Positions 1-7,463 of a DNA stretch of 61,056 bases are shown here, one piece after another. Numbering within the stretch: position 1 is the first letter of the stretch; the number at the start of each line of letters is the position of its first letter. The stretch lies in assembly GCA_937877595.1 (NCBI GenBank), contig CALFIY010000082.1, forward strand, positions 1-61,056. The letters are read 5' to 3'. A program made the translations under genes and the position numbers. This DNA comes from an uncultured Prevotella sp. Lineage in GTDB: Bacteria; Bacteroidota; Bacteroidia; Bacteroidales; Bacteroidaceae. Under the pieces are notes generated by a model. That model was given only the letters and a program-made list of their open reading frames with translations, did no database searches and was not told the DNA's origin.

Positions 1-57
1 GGGGATATAGAAAAAATTGTAAAATTAAAATTCCTAAAATTTCTAATTGTTTTTCAG

Positions 58-711
58 TTAGAAGTTCACACCTATGTTGATAAAGAAGCACTGGTTGCGC
101 GTGGTGGCGAAGTCGTCGGAACTGATGTTGGCCAGACCGAAGTCGAAGCCCACTTCGGCATAGACCATCTGATATTCTGCGCCACAACCGATGCGCAGAC
201 CACCGTCGAAGCGGTTGAAGGTTTCGAACGAGGAGTCGGCGTGTCGGTCTTTATAGTTGGCAGCCGCCGTACCATAGTTCTTCTGCTTGCCGCCGACACC
301 GAAGGCCAGATAGCCGCCCAAGAAGGGATTGACGTAGATGCCTTCGTAGACATCGAACGAATATTTGACGACGATGGGCACCTGCAGATAGCTGAGACGG
401 CACTTCACCATTTCGCCGCCCACGGTGGCCTTGCCGCCTTTCTCGGAATAGGAGAGGCCCGCCTCCAACCAAAGCGGGGTGTCGTTGGCCAGCTGGATGC
501 CATAGACGGCTCCGAAATTCACGCCAGTACGCGAGTCGAGATCCATGTTTACGTCGTCACTCGACAGCGAGGCAATGTTCAAACCCAGGCGCAGTCCGTA
601 GTACTGGCCTCCCGTACCGAATCCGAAGCGGTTTTGGTGCTCTCGTCCGCTCTGTGCCCACATGGTCAGGGTGGCTGTCAGAGCGATAATCATTATGATA
701 ATCTTTTTCAT
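58..711 (-). CDS. Outer-membrane beta-barrel protein (PorT-like family)
   Basis: 217 residues. An N-terminal signal peptide (KKII, then a hydrophobic run, then MWAQS with likely cleavage after the Ala-Gln region) is followed by alternating hydrophobic and polar strands rich in Gly, Tyr and Phe, ending in an aromatic residue (VNF) as in outer-membrane barrels. Phrases such as YYGLRLGLNIA and LSYLQVPIVVKY match the small PorT/OmpW-like beta-barrel family common in Bacteroidota. Cargo or binding partner cannot be told. A -7-like element (TACCTTTG on the minus strand, 741-748) lies about 30 bases upstream of the start, so it is probably transcribed alone. The family call is firm; the function is unknown. 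Confidence 0.8.
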   Translation of the reverse strand: MKKIIIMIIALTATLTMWAQSGREHQNRFGFGTGGQYYGLRLGLNIASLSSDDVNMDLDSRTGVNFGAVYGIQLANDTPLWLEAGLSYSEKGGKATVGGEMVKCRLSYLQVPIVVKYSFDVYEGIYVNPFLGGYLAFGVGGKQKNYGTAAANYKDRHADSSFETFNRFDGGLRIGCGAEYQMVYAEVGFDFGLANISSDDFATTRNQCFFINIGVNF

Positions 712-761
712 ATTCTCTTTGTTTCTAAAATTTACGGCTACAAAGGTAGTGCTTTTTGGAG

Positions 762-803
762 AAATAAAAAAGGGAAAATCCCAAAAAGTGCAGGATTTTC
801 CCT
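762..803 (-). terminator. Intrinsic terminator of the aldehyde dehydrogenase gene
   Basis: A perfect 11-bp stem (771-781 with 793-803) with an 11-base loop, followed on the minus strand by a run of six T. It lies just downstream of the aldehyde dehydrogenase stop codon. Confidence 0.75.
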
Positions 804-827
804 AATTTATTCAAGTTTCTTATGTTT

Positions 828-2267
828 TTACTCGTACCAAGTATCAAGGTAGGTGACGTGGGTAACGAGGTATTCCTCTACGCCATGCTTGCCGTCGGCG
901 CCACCGATGCCGCTCTTCTTCACTCCTGCGTGGAAGCCCTGCATGGCCTCGAAATGTTCGCGGTTGATATAGGTCTCGCCGAATTCCAGTTCGCGAGCCA
1001 CGCGAGTAGCGGTGTCAATATCTTTTGTGAATACGCTCGAAGCAAGTCCGTACTCGCAATCGTTAGCCCACTCAATCGCCTGCTCTATAGTATCGAATTC
1101 TACGAGCGGTATTACCGGGCCGAAAGTCTCTTCGTGAATAATATCCATCTGCTGTGTGCAGTTGTCGAGCACTGTTGCGGCGTAGAAATAACCTTTTTCG
1201 CCAACGCGATGGCCGCCGCAGAGTAATTTTGCACCCTGACTGATGGCGCGTTCAACCTTCTCAGTGACGCTCTCCAAGGCGCGAGCCTCAACGAGTGGTC
1301 CCATGTCGACAGTGTGGTCTTTGCAGACATCGCCAACCTTGACGGCTTTCATCTTGTCCACAAGAATACGGGTGAATTCTGTCTTTACATCTTTCTGTAC
1401 GTATACGCGCTCGGCATTGTTGCATATCTGGCCGTTGTTACCGATGCGGCTGTCGACAATCCACTGTGCTGCCTTCTCCAGATCGGCATCCTTGCAGACA
1501 ATGGCAGGTGCCTTGCCGCCGAGTTCGAGACTAACCTTTGTTATGTTCTTCGAGGCTGCTGCCATAATGCTCTCGCCAGCACCTACAGAACCTGTAACGC
1601 TGACGATGTCAATCTTTGGCGAGCCAGCCATCTCATTGCCAATTACGGAGCCCTTGCCTGTGACGATATTTATAACGCCCTTGGGCAGTCCCACCTTGTC
1701 TACCACTTCACCGAAGACAGTGCAGTTCTCCGGCGTGAGTTGTGATGGCTTAATCACGATGGTACATCCTGCAATGAGGGCTGCTCCTGCCTTGCGCGCA
1801 ATGAGGAAGAAGGGGAAGTTCCATGGCAATATGCCTGCTACGACGCCGATAGGTTTCTTTGTCAGGAATATTGTCTCATTAGGACGGTCGGACGGAATAA
1901 TCTCGCCCTCAATATGACGTGCAAAGGATGCCATATAGTCGAAATACTCTGCTGTGACGTCGACTTCCACTGTTGCCCATGTGAGAGTCTTACCCTGCTC
2001 GCGCATGATAATATCGATAAACTCTTCGCGGCGCTCGCGGATGCCGTTGGCGAGTTTCTTCAACCATGCAGCGCGCTCTATGGCTGGCGTCTTGGCCCAT
2101 TGCTTCTGGGCTATACGTGCAGCGTCAAGCGCTCTGTTGACATCCTCTGTTGTGCCTTCAGGCTGTCGTGAGATAACCTCTTCAGTGGAGGGATTTAACA
2201 CGTTGATCCACTTGCCGCTACTGCTTTCGCAGAACTGGCCGTTGATGTACATTTTCAGGTCTTTCAT
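828..2267 (-). CDS. aldA: Lactaldehyde/glycolaldehyde-type aldehyde dehydrogenase
   Basis: 479 residues, the same length as E. coli AldA, with close similarity along its length, including GILPWNFPFFLIARK, LELGGKAPAIV and the C-terminal FEAMQGFHAGVKKSGIGGADGKHG. NAD(P)-dependent oxidation of a short aldehyde such as L-lactaldehyde to the acid is the likely reaction. Visible catalytic residues are Asn150 (PWN), the general base Glu248 (LELGG) and the nucleophile Cys282 (GQICNNAERVYV). In the family this enzyme serves fucose, rhamnose or glycolaldehyde breakdown, but no such sugar genes lie nearby. A -7-like element (TATATTTG, minus strand, 2359-2366) suggests its own promoter with a leader of roughly 90 bases. 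The exact aldehyde substrate is inferred. Confidence 0.9.
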   Translation of the reverse strand: MKDLKMYINGQFCESSSGKWINVLNPSTEEVISRQPEGTTEDVNRALDAARIAQKQWAKTPAIERAAWLKKLANGIRERREEFIDIIMREQGKTLTWATVEVDVTAEYFDYMASFARHIEGEIIPSDRPNETIFLTKKPIGVVAGILPWNFPFFLIARKAGAALIAGCTIVIKPSQLTPENCTVFGEVVDKVGLPKGVINIVTGKGSVIGNEMAGSPKIDIVSVTGSVGAGESIMAAASKNITKVSLELGGKAPAIVCKDADLEKAAQWIVDSRIGNNGQICNNAERVYVQKDVKTEFTRILVDKMKAVKVGDVCKDHTVDMGPLVEARALESVTEKVERAISQGAKLLCGGHRVGEKGYFYAATVLDNCTQQMDIIHEETFGPVIPLVEFDTIEQAIEWANDCEYGLASSVFTKDIDTATRVARELEFGETYINREHFEAMQGFHAGVKKSGIGGADGKHGVEEYLVTHVTYLDTWYE

Positions 2268-2415
2268 ACGCGTAATTAGTGTTTTAGGTTATTGATTTGA
2301 GTAGTATTGTTTTTCCCGGCATGTGTGCGGTTGTCACGAAAATATTACAACCTGTTAGCAAATATACAACTTATGTTGCAATCTGACAGCACGCTGGTTG
2401 TAAATTTAAATAATT

Positions 2416-3144
2416 TTAAGGTAAAGACAACCTGTTGTACACGTATATTGCCAACAGGAGTGATGCTATGGCAGCAAACAGGCTTGCCATCAGTACGCTG
2501 ATAGTAAGCATCAGGGCGGTCATGGGGGCTACTCCGCAAAACAGCAGTCCGACAAAGATGCCAGGCGTTATTACTACGCCCAGTCGGAGTGATGCCGAAA
2601 GCACAGCGGCCAAAGCCCTGCTTATTGCTGCGGCAATGAAAGGCCTGAGTGTCTGCCATGGCGAATGGCCCATGGCCATCAGATACTCATCCAGACTTTG
2701 GTGTACCCGTTTGTTCATCACGTAGGCAGTCAGGCCACGTCTGCCAATATAAAGCGAGGCTGTCAGCAATGTCATCTGCAACGGGACGAGAGGGCTGGCG
2801 CCAAACAGATGACTACAGGAAAAGACGTCAAGTACGTAGATGGCGACCACGAGTGTGCTCAGCGTGGAGCCAACAAACAGGGGAACTCCCAGCCAGCGTC
2901 GGCGGCAGTAGACGGCTGCCGCAACACCTGAGAACAAGACAATCCACGCCAGTGAAAGCAGCGGGCGGTCGATGAGGAAAACGTAATGGAGCATGGCTGC
3001 CACTGCGGTGAGGGTTGCTGCGCCACGCGCAATGCTGATAATATACTGGTGCAGCAGGCGCCTGTCTAATATATATAATAGGTATAGGGTTGCAAGCAAC
3101 AGTGGCAACACTATGGCTGCAAGTCGGGCGACAGATATGGTCAT
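2416..3144 (-). CDS. ABC transporter permease, FetB/YbbM (UPF0014) family
   Basis: 242 residues with about six or seven hydrophobic membrane segments. The C-terminal part (LRLGVVITPGIFVGLLFCGVAPMTALMLTI) matches the conserved region of the UPF0014 family, in E. coli FetB of the iron-export pair FetAB. Its start codon overlaps the stop of the upstream ATPase gene (ATGA at 3141-3144), so the two are translationally coupled and should form one transporter. The substrate is uncertain; iron or another metal is the family guess. The partner ATPase is unusually short and degenerate, so activity of the pair is an open question. Confidence 0.75.
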   Translation of the reverse strand: MTISVARLAAIVLPLLLATLYLLYILDRRLLHQYIISIARGAATLTAVAAMLHYVFLIDRPLLSLAWIVLFSGVAAAVYCRRRWLGVPLFVGSTLSTLVVAIYVLDVFSCSHLFGASPLVPLQMTLLTASLYIGRRGLTAYVMNKRVHQSLDEYLMAMGHSPWQTLRPFIAAAISRALAAVLSASLRLGVVITPGIFVGLLFCGVAPMTALMLTISVLMASLFAAIASLLLAIYVYNRLSLP

Positions 3145-3632
3145 AGGTAAATCTGATTTTGATTAATACGTGGGTTAACAGCCAAAATGGTAGTGCGGTG
3201 GGAAGCCTCGGTGAGCAGTTGGTCGACCATTTGTGCAGTATCGGCAGCGAGAGGCTGTGGCGGCTCGTCGACGATGACAAGGGGCTTGCCGGCCTGTAGC
3301 GCATTGGTGAGCAGGAGCAGGTAGCGCTCGTCGGCAGAAAGTTGTTCCCATCTCTCCAATCCTGGTATCAGCACTTGCTCTGGGAGTGACAGATGTTGCG
3401 GCACGTAGGCTGTCATCTTGCGAAAGTAGGGTGCCGACTCTGGCGTGAGTAGTTCGCCATCTATACTGATGTGTCCTCCGTCTACAGGCACAAATCCCAG
3501 TATGGCTCGCAGCAGTGTCGTCTTGCCCGAGCGTTGATGGCCGACAATGCAGGCCATCTGGTTGTCGCCAACGGTGAGCGAGAGTGCAGAGATGAGTGGA
3601 TGGATATTGACGTGGTGGAGTTCTAATACCAT
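3141..3632 (-). CDS. Short, degenerate ABC transporter ATPase (FetA-like)
   Basis: 163 residues, against about 200-230 for a usual ABC ATPase of this type. Walker A is intact (GHQRSGKT, 31-38), the Q-loop is present (VPQ, around 79) and Walker B with its catalytic Glu is present (PLVIVDEP, Asp122/Glu123). The signature normally read as LSGGE is LSADE (98-102), and the switch His expected after Walker B is Asn153 (ILAVNPR). The protein stops shortly after this point. It is coupled by ATGA to the permease gene downstream. The call as an ABC ATPase is secure. Whether it hydrolyses ATP normally is doubtful, because both the signature and H-loop are altered. Confidence 0.8.
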   Translation of the reverse strand: MVLELHHVNIHPLISALSLTVGDNQMACIVGHQRSGKTTLLRAILGFVPVDGGHISIDGELLTPESAPYFRKMTAYVPQHLSLPEQVLIPGLERWEQLSADERYLLLLTNALQAGKPLVIVDEPPQPLAADTAQMVDQLLTEASHRTTILAVNPRINQNQIYL

Positions 3633-3741
3633 TTTGCAGTGATGTCTGTTGGGGCAAAGTTAAGAAAATCACGCAAAACTTCAAACATTCAGTAAAAAAT
3701 ATTTATTTTTGCAGCACTATATTTAAATAGGTATATAGGCA

Positions 3742-4341
3742 ATGTCGTATACGCTTTATATCAACGACCAACTTGACTCCTTTGACATGGAGAGTGCGCT
3801 GCCAAAGTTGTCGCCGCAGCGTCTTGAGCAGGCAAACCGTTTTAGAAACGAGTCGTCGAAGAGGGCATGCGTTGTAGCATACCTGCTGCTGGCGGAAGGT
3901 TTGCAGAAACAGTACGGCATAACAGAACCGCCCTTTTTCGTGTATGGAGAACATGGCAAGCCATCGCTGCGCGACTATCCCCACATCCATTTCAACATAA
4001 GCCACTGCCGGCAGGCGGTGATATGTGTGATAGGCGACAGCCCGGTAGGATGTGATGTCGAAAGCATTTCGCGATATAAGGAAAGCCTTGTGAAATATAC
4101 CATGAACGAAGAGGAACAAAACGCTATAAGAAATTCTGAAAGTCCTGAGGTGGAGTTCACAAGACTGTGGACACGGAAGGAAGCCGCCGTGAAACTTTCT
4201 GGCCGTGGTCTGCAAACGGATATGAAGACCATATTGAACGGCAGCATGCGATTTGATACGACCATCTGCAAAGAAAAAGGATATGTATATAGTGCTATTT
4301 CTCAGGAAATGACTACATTTGCAGCAGAACAAAACAAATAA
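3742..4341 (+). CDS. 4'-phosphopantetheinyl transferase (Sfp/AcpS-II type)
   Basis: 199 residues. The enzyme transfers the phosphopantetheine arm of CoA to a Ser of acyl or peptidyl carrier proteins. The family motifs are all visible: GKPSL followed by HFNISHC (85-89), GCDVES with the Mg-binding Asp105, and WTRKEAAVKL (143-152) with Glu147 and Lys151. A -7-like TATTTTTG at 3704-3711 sits about 30 bases before the ATG. No carrier protein or polyketide genes are adjacent, so it probably serves the fatty acid carrier protein or a distant pathway. The metallopeptidase gene follows after 10 bases, probably in the same transcript. Confidence 0.88.
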   Translation: MSYTLYINDQLDSFDMESALPKLSPQRLEQANRFRNESSKRACVVAYLLLAEGLQKQYGITEPPFFVYGEHGKPSLRDYPHIHFNISHCRQAVICVIGDSPVGCDVESISRYKESLVKYTMNEEEQNAIRNSESPEVEFTRLWTRKEAAVKLSGRGLQTDMKTILNGSMRFDTTICKEKGYVYSAISQEMTTFAAEQNK

Positions 4342-4351
4342 ATTTACAACC

Positions 4352-5239
4352 ATGAAACTTACAGGACGTCGCGAAAGCACAAACGTAGAAGACCGCCGTG
4401 GCATGAGCGGAGGAACTAAGGCCGGACTGAGTATCGGCGGTATTATTATGGTAGCATTGATGGCATGGATCACGGGAGGCGATCCGATGAGTGCCGTGAT
4501 GAATGAAGTGGTGCAGAATGGAGGTCTGGGTTCGCTGACTGGCACAAACACAGAAGTAAATGAAGGGCAGCGCGAATTTACAGAAGAAGAGCAGCAACTG
4601 GCAAAGTTCTCTACGCAGATACTTGCTGGCACGGAGGATGTCTGGACCAAAATCTTCCAGCAGCAGAGCGCTTCGTACACCGTGCCAACAATGGTGCTTT
4701 ACACAGATGCTACCCAGACGGCATGCGGACAAGGCCAGGCTGCCATGGGACCGTTTTATTGTTCCGGCGATCAGCGGTTGTATATCGACCTGTCGTTTTT
4801 CTCTACTATGAAACAGCAACTTGGCGCCGACGGCGACTTTGCCTATGCCTACGTTATAGCCCACGAGGTAGGACATCATGTGGAGTATCTAACGGGAACA
4901 CTGTCGCAGGTTCATCAGCAAATGTCGCGTCTCAGCAAGACAGAGGCTAACAAACTCAGCGTGCGGCTTGAACTGCTTGCCGACTTCTATGCCGGGGTCT
5001 GGGCTCATCACGACAATAAAATGTTTGGCTCTCTTGAGGACGGCGACATCGAGAAGGCTATCAACTGCGCTCAAGTTATAGGCGACGACTACCTGCAAAA
5101 GAAAGCACGGGGCACTGTCGTTCCTGAATCGTTCACGCATGGAACTTCCAAACAGCGCATGAAGTGGTTTAAACTGGGTTTACAGACCGGCGACGTGTCG
5201 AAGGGAACTACATTCCAGTGTTCTGACGAAGAATTATAA
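4352..5239 (+). CDS. Membrane-anchored neutral zinc metallopeptidase (YpfJ family)
   Basis: 295 residues from the ATG at 4352, which gives the typical start MKLTGRRESTNVEDRRG. One N-terminal membrane segment (about 24-41) is followed by a soluble domain with the zinc-binding HEVGHH (171-176) inside the phrase AYVIAHEVGHHVEYLTG, and a later Glu-rich helix (LELLADFYAGVWAHH) that would supply the third ligand. This is the putative neutral zinc metallopeptidase family (YpfJ/KPN_02809), whose substrates are unknown. It lies 10 bases after the phosphopantetheinyl transferase and just before a tRNA gene. A reading extending to 4319 would overlap the upstream gene and is unlikely. Confidence 0.88.
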   Translation: MKLTGRRESTNVEDRRGMSGGTKAGLSIGGIIMVALMAWITGGDPMSAVMNEVVQNGGLGSLTGTNTEVNEGQREFTEEEQQLAKFSTQILAGTEDVWTKIFQQQSASYTVPTMVLYTDATQTACGQGQAAMGPFYCSGDQRLYIDLSFFSTMKQQLGADGDFAYAYVIAHEVGHHVEYLTGTLSQVHQQMSRLSKTEANKLSVRLELLADFYAGVWAHHDNKMFGSLEDGDIEKAINCAQVIGDDYLQKKARGTVVPESFTHGTSKQRMKWFKLGLQTGDVSKGTTFQCSDEEL

Positions 5240-5259
5240 TGTAAAAAAATACAGAAAAA

Positions 5260-5291
5260 TTTGGTGGGAAGAAAAAAACGCCGTACCTTTG
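5260..5291 (+). promoter_or_regulatory. Promoter of tRNA-Met
   Basis: Bacteroidota-type promoter: -33 TTTG at 5260-5263, a 20-base spacer, and -7 TACCTTTG at 5284-5291. The spacing is canonical and the tRNA begins 22 bases after the -7 element. Confidence 0.75.
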
Positions 5292-5312
5292 CATCCGCAA
5301 AACGAAAAACAT

Positions 5313-5385
5313 CGCGGAGTGGAGCAGTTGGTAGCTCGCCAGGCTCATAACCTGGAGGTCGCATGTTCGAGTCCTGCCTCCGCAA
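5313..5385 (+). tRNA. tRNA-Met (CAT), probably the initiator
   Basis: 73 bases folding as a cloverleaf with anticodon CAT at 5346-5348. The CCA end is not encoded. The acceptor has an unpaired C1 x A72 and the D stem an A11:T24 pair, both hallmarks of bacterial initiator tRNA. The anticodon stem is CCAGG/CCTGG, so only two of the usual three consecutive G:C pairs next to the loop are present, and the T stem shows a T.C mismatch (GCATG/CCTGC). The isotype is sure; initiator identity is a strong inference. Confidence 0.9.
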
Positions 5386-5390
5386 CTCAG

Positions 5391-5415
5391 AAGCCCGAGA
5401 TTTCTCGGGCTTTTA
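5391..5415 (+). terminator. Intrinsic terminator of tRNA-Met
   Basis: An 8-bp GC-rich stem (AGCCCGAG 5392-5399 with CTCGGGCT 5404-5411), a 4-base loop and a following T run, six bases after the tRNA. Confidence 0.88.
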
Positions 5416-5498
5416 TATTTCTCTATGTTTTTGCAAATTTTTTGCTTGTTATTTAAGAAAATCTTAGCAACATATCGTCTCTTTTTTGTGGAAAGTCT

Positions 5499-5506
5499 TA
5501 ACTTTG
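5499..5506 (+). promoter_or_regulatory. -7 element immediately before the GH97 start codon
   Basis: TAACTTTG followed by GCAGCACT and then ATG at 5514. A matching -33 TTTG at normal spacing is not visible. Transcription starting a few bases after this element would begin almost at the start codon, giving a leaderless or nearly leaderless mRNA. Confidence 0.55.
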
Positions 5507-5513
5507 CAGCACT

Positions 5514-7463
5514 ATGAGACGAATAATCTTTTCTTTTTTCATTTCGTTCCTTGCCGTATGGACGACGGCAGCACAGACAAGTGTCAGTTCGCCCGACGGA
5601 CGGCTGAAGGTAGAGGTCAATGTAGACGGCGGAATAGCCACATACAACGTAAGTCATTACGGAAAGCAGGTGCTTATGCCGTCACGGCTGGGACTGAAGA
5701 GCAATATCGGCGACTTCAGCAAGAGTCTTAGCGTGGTGTCAAGCAAGGAGACGGCTGTGGAGAAGCATTATGACATGACGCGTACCAAGGCTTCCCATTC
5801 AGACTATAAGGCAAACAAACTTGAACTTACGCTGGCTAATGAGAAAGGCCACCGCATTGTCGTAACATTCCAGGTGTCGGACAACGACATCGCCTTCCGC
5901 TATACGCTTTTGCCACAGCAGAAGCAAAAACCGTATACGGCCGTAGTTACAGACGAAGTGACAAGTTTTAGATTGCCTGATGGTACAACGACATTCATTT
6001 CGCCACAGAGCGATGCCATGATAGGCTGGGAGCGGACTAAGCCCAGTTATGAGGAAGTGTACAGCGCTGATGCCCCACTTGATGCCAAGTCGCAGTATGG
6101 CAAGGGCTACGTTTTCCCTGCTTTGTTCCATCTTGGCGATACCGGGTGGATGCTCCTCAGTGAGACGGGAGTAACGGGAGCATACGTTGGCAGCCATCTT
6201 ACCGACTTCGACAGCAGATGGGGCTACACCATTGCATTTCCCATGCCAGGCGAACTGAATGGCCACGGCACTACGGGCGCCAGCATTGCCGTTCCCGGCA
6301 GCACGCCATGGCGCACGCTGACCATTGGCCAGACGCTTAAGCCCATCGTAGAGACTACGATAGCCCAGGATGTGGTGGAGCCGCTTTATGAACCGACTGA
6401 AAAATATCGCCCTGGGCGCTATACTTGGAGTTGGCTGATTTGGCAAGACAACTCAATCAACTGGGACGATCAGGTGAAGTTTATTGATTTGGCTGCCGAG
6501 ATGGGCTACGAATACTGTCTTGTAGACGGATGCTGGGATGTGAATATCGGTCGCGATAGGATGAAGCAACTTTCCGACTATGCCGGAGAACGCGGTGTCA
6601 GCCTGCTGCTGTGGTATAATTCTAACGGCACTGAGAATGACGCACCGCAAACTCCCCGTCACCTGATGTCTACTGCCATAGCGCGCGACCGCGAAATGGC
6701 ATGGCTAAAGCAGATAGGAGTAAAGGGAATAAAGGTGGATTTTTTCGGAGGTGACAAGCAGCAAGTGATGCAACTCTACGAAGACATACTGTTCGACGCT
6801 AACAGATATGGTCTACAGGTTATTTTCCATGGATGCACGCTGCCACGAGGGTGGGAGAGACTGTTTCCCAACTATGTAGCAAGTGAGGCTGTGCTGGCTT
6901 CAGAGAATGTGTTTTTTTCAGAAACACACGCCAAGCGCGAGCCATTTGATCTCACGTTGCATCCTTTCTGCCGCAATTCTGTGGCATCGATGGACTGGGG
7001 CGGCATCATACTCAACCGTTTTATGAGCCGTGACAACAAGCATCGGCACACACGAAAAACGACCGACGTCTTCGAGATGGCGTCGGGCATTACGATGCAG
7101 AGCAGTATACAATGTGTTGCAATACAGCCGAACAACCTGAAGGAACTGCCGCTTCACGAGATAGACTTCCTGAAAAGTCTGCCTACAACATGGGATGAGA
7201 CGCGCTACGTAGATGGATATCCCGGCAGTTTTGTAGTGTTGGCACGCCGCTCTGGCGACAAGTGGATGATAGGCGGGCTTAATGCTGAGGATAAGGCTAT
7301 GCGGCTGACACTGCAACTCCCTATGCTGGCAGGACAGACGCTCACTTATTATACCGACGACAACTTTGGATACCCCGTTGTCAACCAGTTGAAGGTTGAC
7401 AAACGAGGATTGGCCAAAGTCGTAATGCAGCCCAATGGCGGTATGGTTTTAGTTCAGCGTTAA
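5514..7463 (+). CDS. Glycoside hydrolase family 97, retaining (alpha-galactosidase-like) type
   Basis: 649 residues with a signal peptide (MRRIIFSFF to TTAAQ) and therefore periplasmic. GH97 architecture is an N-terminal beta-sandwich, a central (beta/alpha)8 barrel and a C-terminal beta domain (from about 560). The barrel motif GIKVDFFGG places an Asp (Asp409) where retaining members such as B. thetaiotaomicron BT1871 carry the nucleophile; the likely acid/base is Glu464 (SEAVLASEN). Inverting SusB-type alpha-glucosidases lack this Asp, so alpha-galactosidase-like activity is favoured, from family knowledge rather than proof. The 3' end overlaps the convergent GH51 gene by 15 bases. No SusC/SusD genes are adjacent. 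Confidence 0.88.
   Translation: MRRIIFSFFISFLAVWTTAAQTSVSSPDGRLKVEVNVDGGIATYNVSHYGKQVLMPSRLGLKSNIGDFSKSLSVVSSKETAVEKHYDMTRTKASHSDYKANKLELTLANEKGHRIVVTFQVSDNDIAFRYTLLPQQKQKPYTAVVTDEVTSFRLPDGTTTFISPQSDAMIGWERTKPSYEEVYSADAPLDAKSQYGKGYVFPALFHLGDTGWMLLSETGVTGAYVGSHLTDFDSRWGYTIAFPMPGELNGHGTTGASIAVPGSTPWRTLTIGQTLKPIVETTIAQDVVEPLYEPTEKYRPGRYTWSWLIWQDNSINWDDQVKFIDLAAEMGYEYCLVDGCWDVNIGRDRMKQLSDYAGERGVSLLLWYNSNGTENDAPQTPRHLMSTAIARDREMAWLKQIGVKGIKVDFFGGDKQQVMQLYEDILFDANRYGLQVIFHGCTLPRGWERLFPNYVASEAVLASENVFFSETHAKREPFDLTLHPFCRNSVASMDWGGIILNRFMSRDNKHRHTRKTTDVFEMASGITMQSSIQCVAIQPNNLKELPLHEIDFLKSLPTTWDETRYVDGYPGSFVVLARRSGDKWMIGGLNAEDKAMRLTLQLPMLAGQTLTYYTDDNFGYPVVNQLKVDKRGLAKVVMQPNGGMVLVQR

Noticed and set aside
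241..852. A 203-codon plus-strand frame opposite the outer-membrane protein gene.
   Set aside because: Antisense to a gene with signal peptide and barrel features; its protein shows no recognisable domain.
3703..4680. Long minus-strand frames opposite the phosphopantetheinyl transferase and metallopeptidase genes.
   Set aside because: They are antisense to two genes with complete family motifs.
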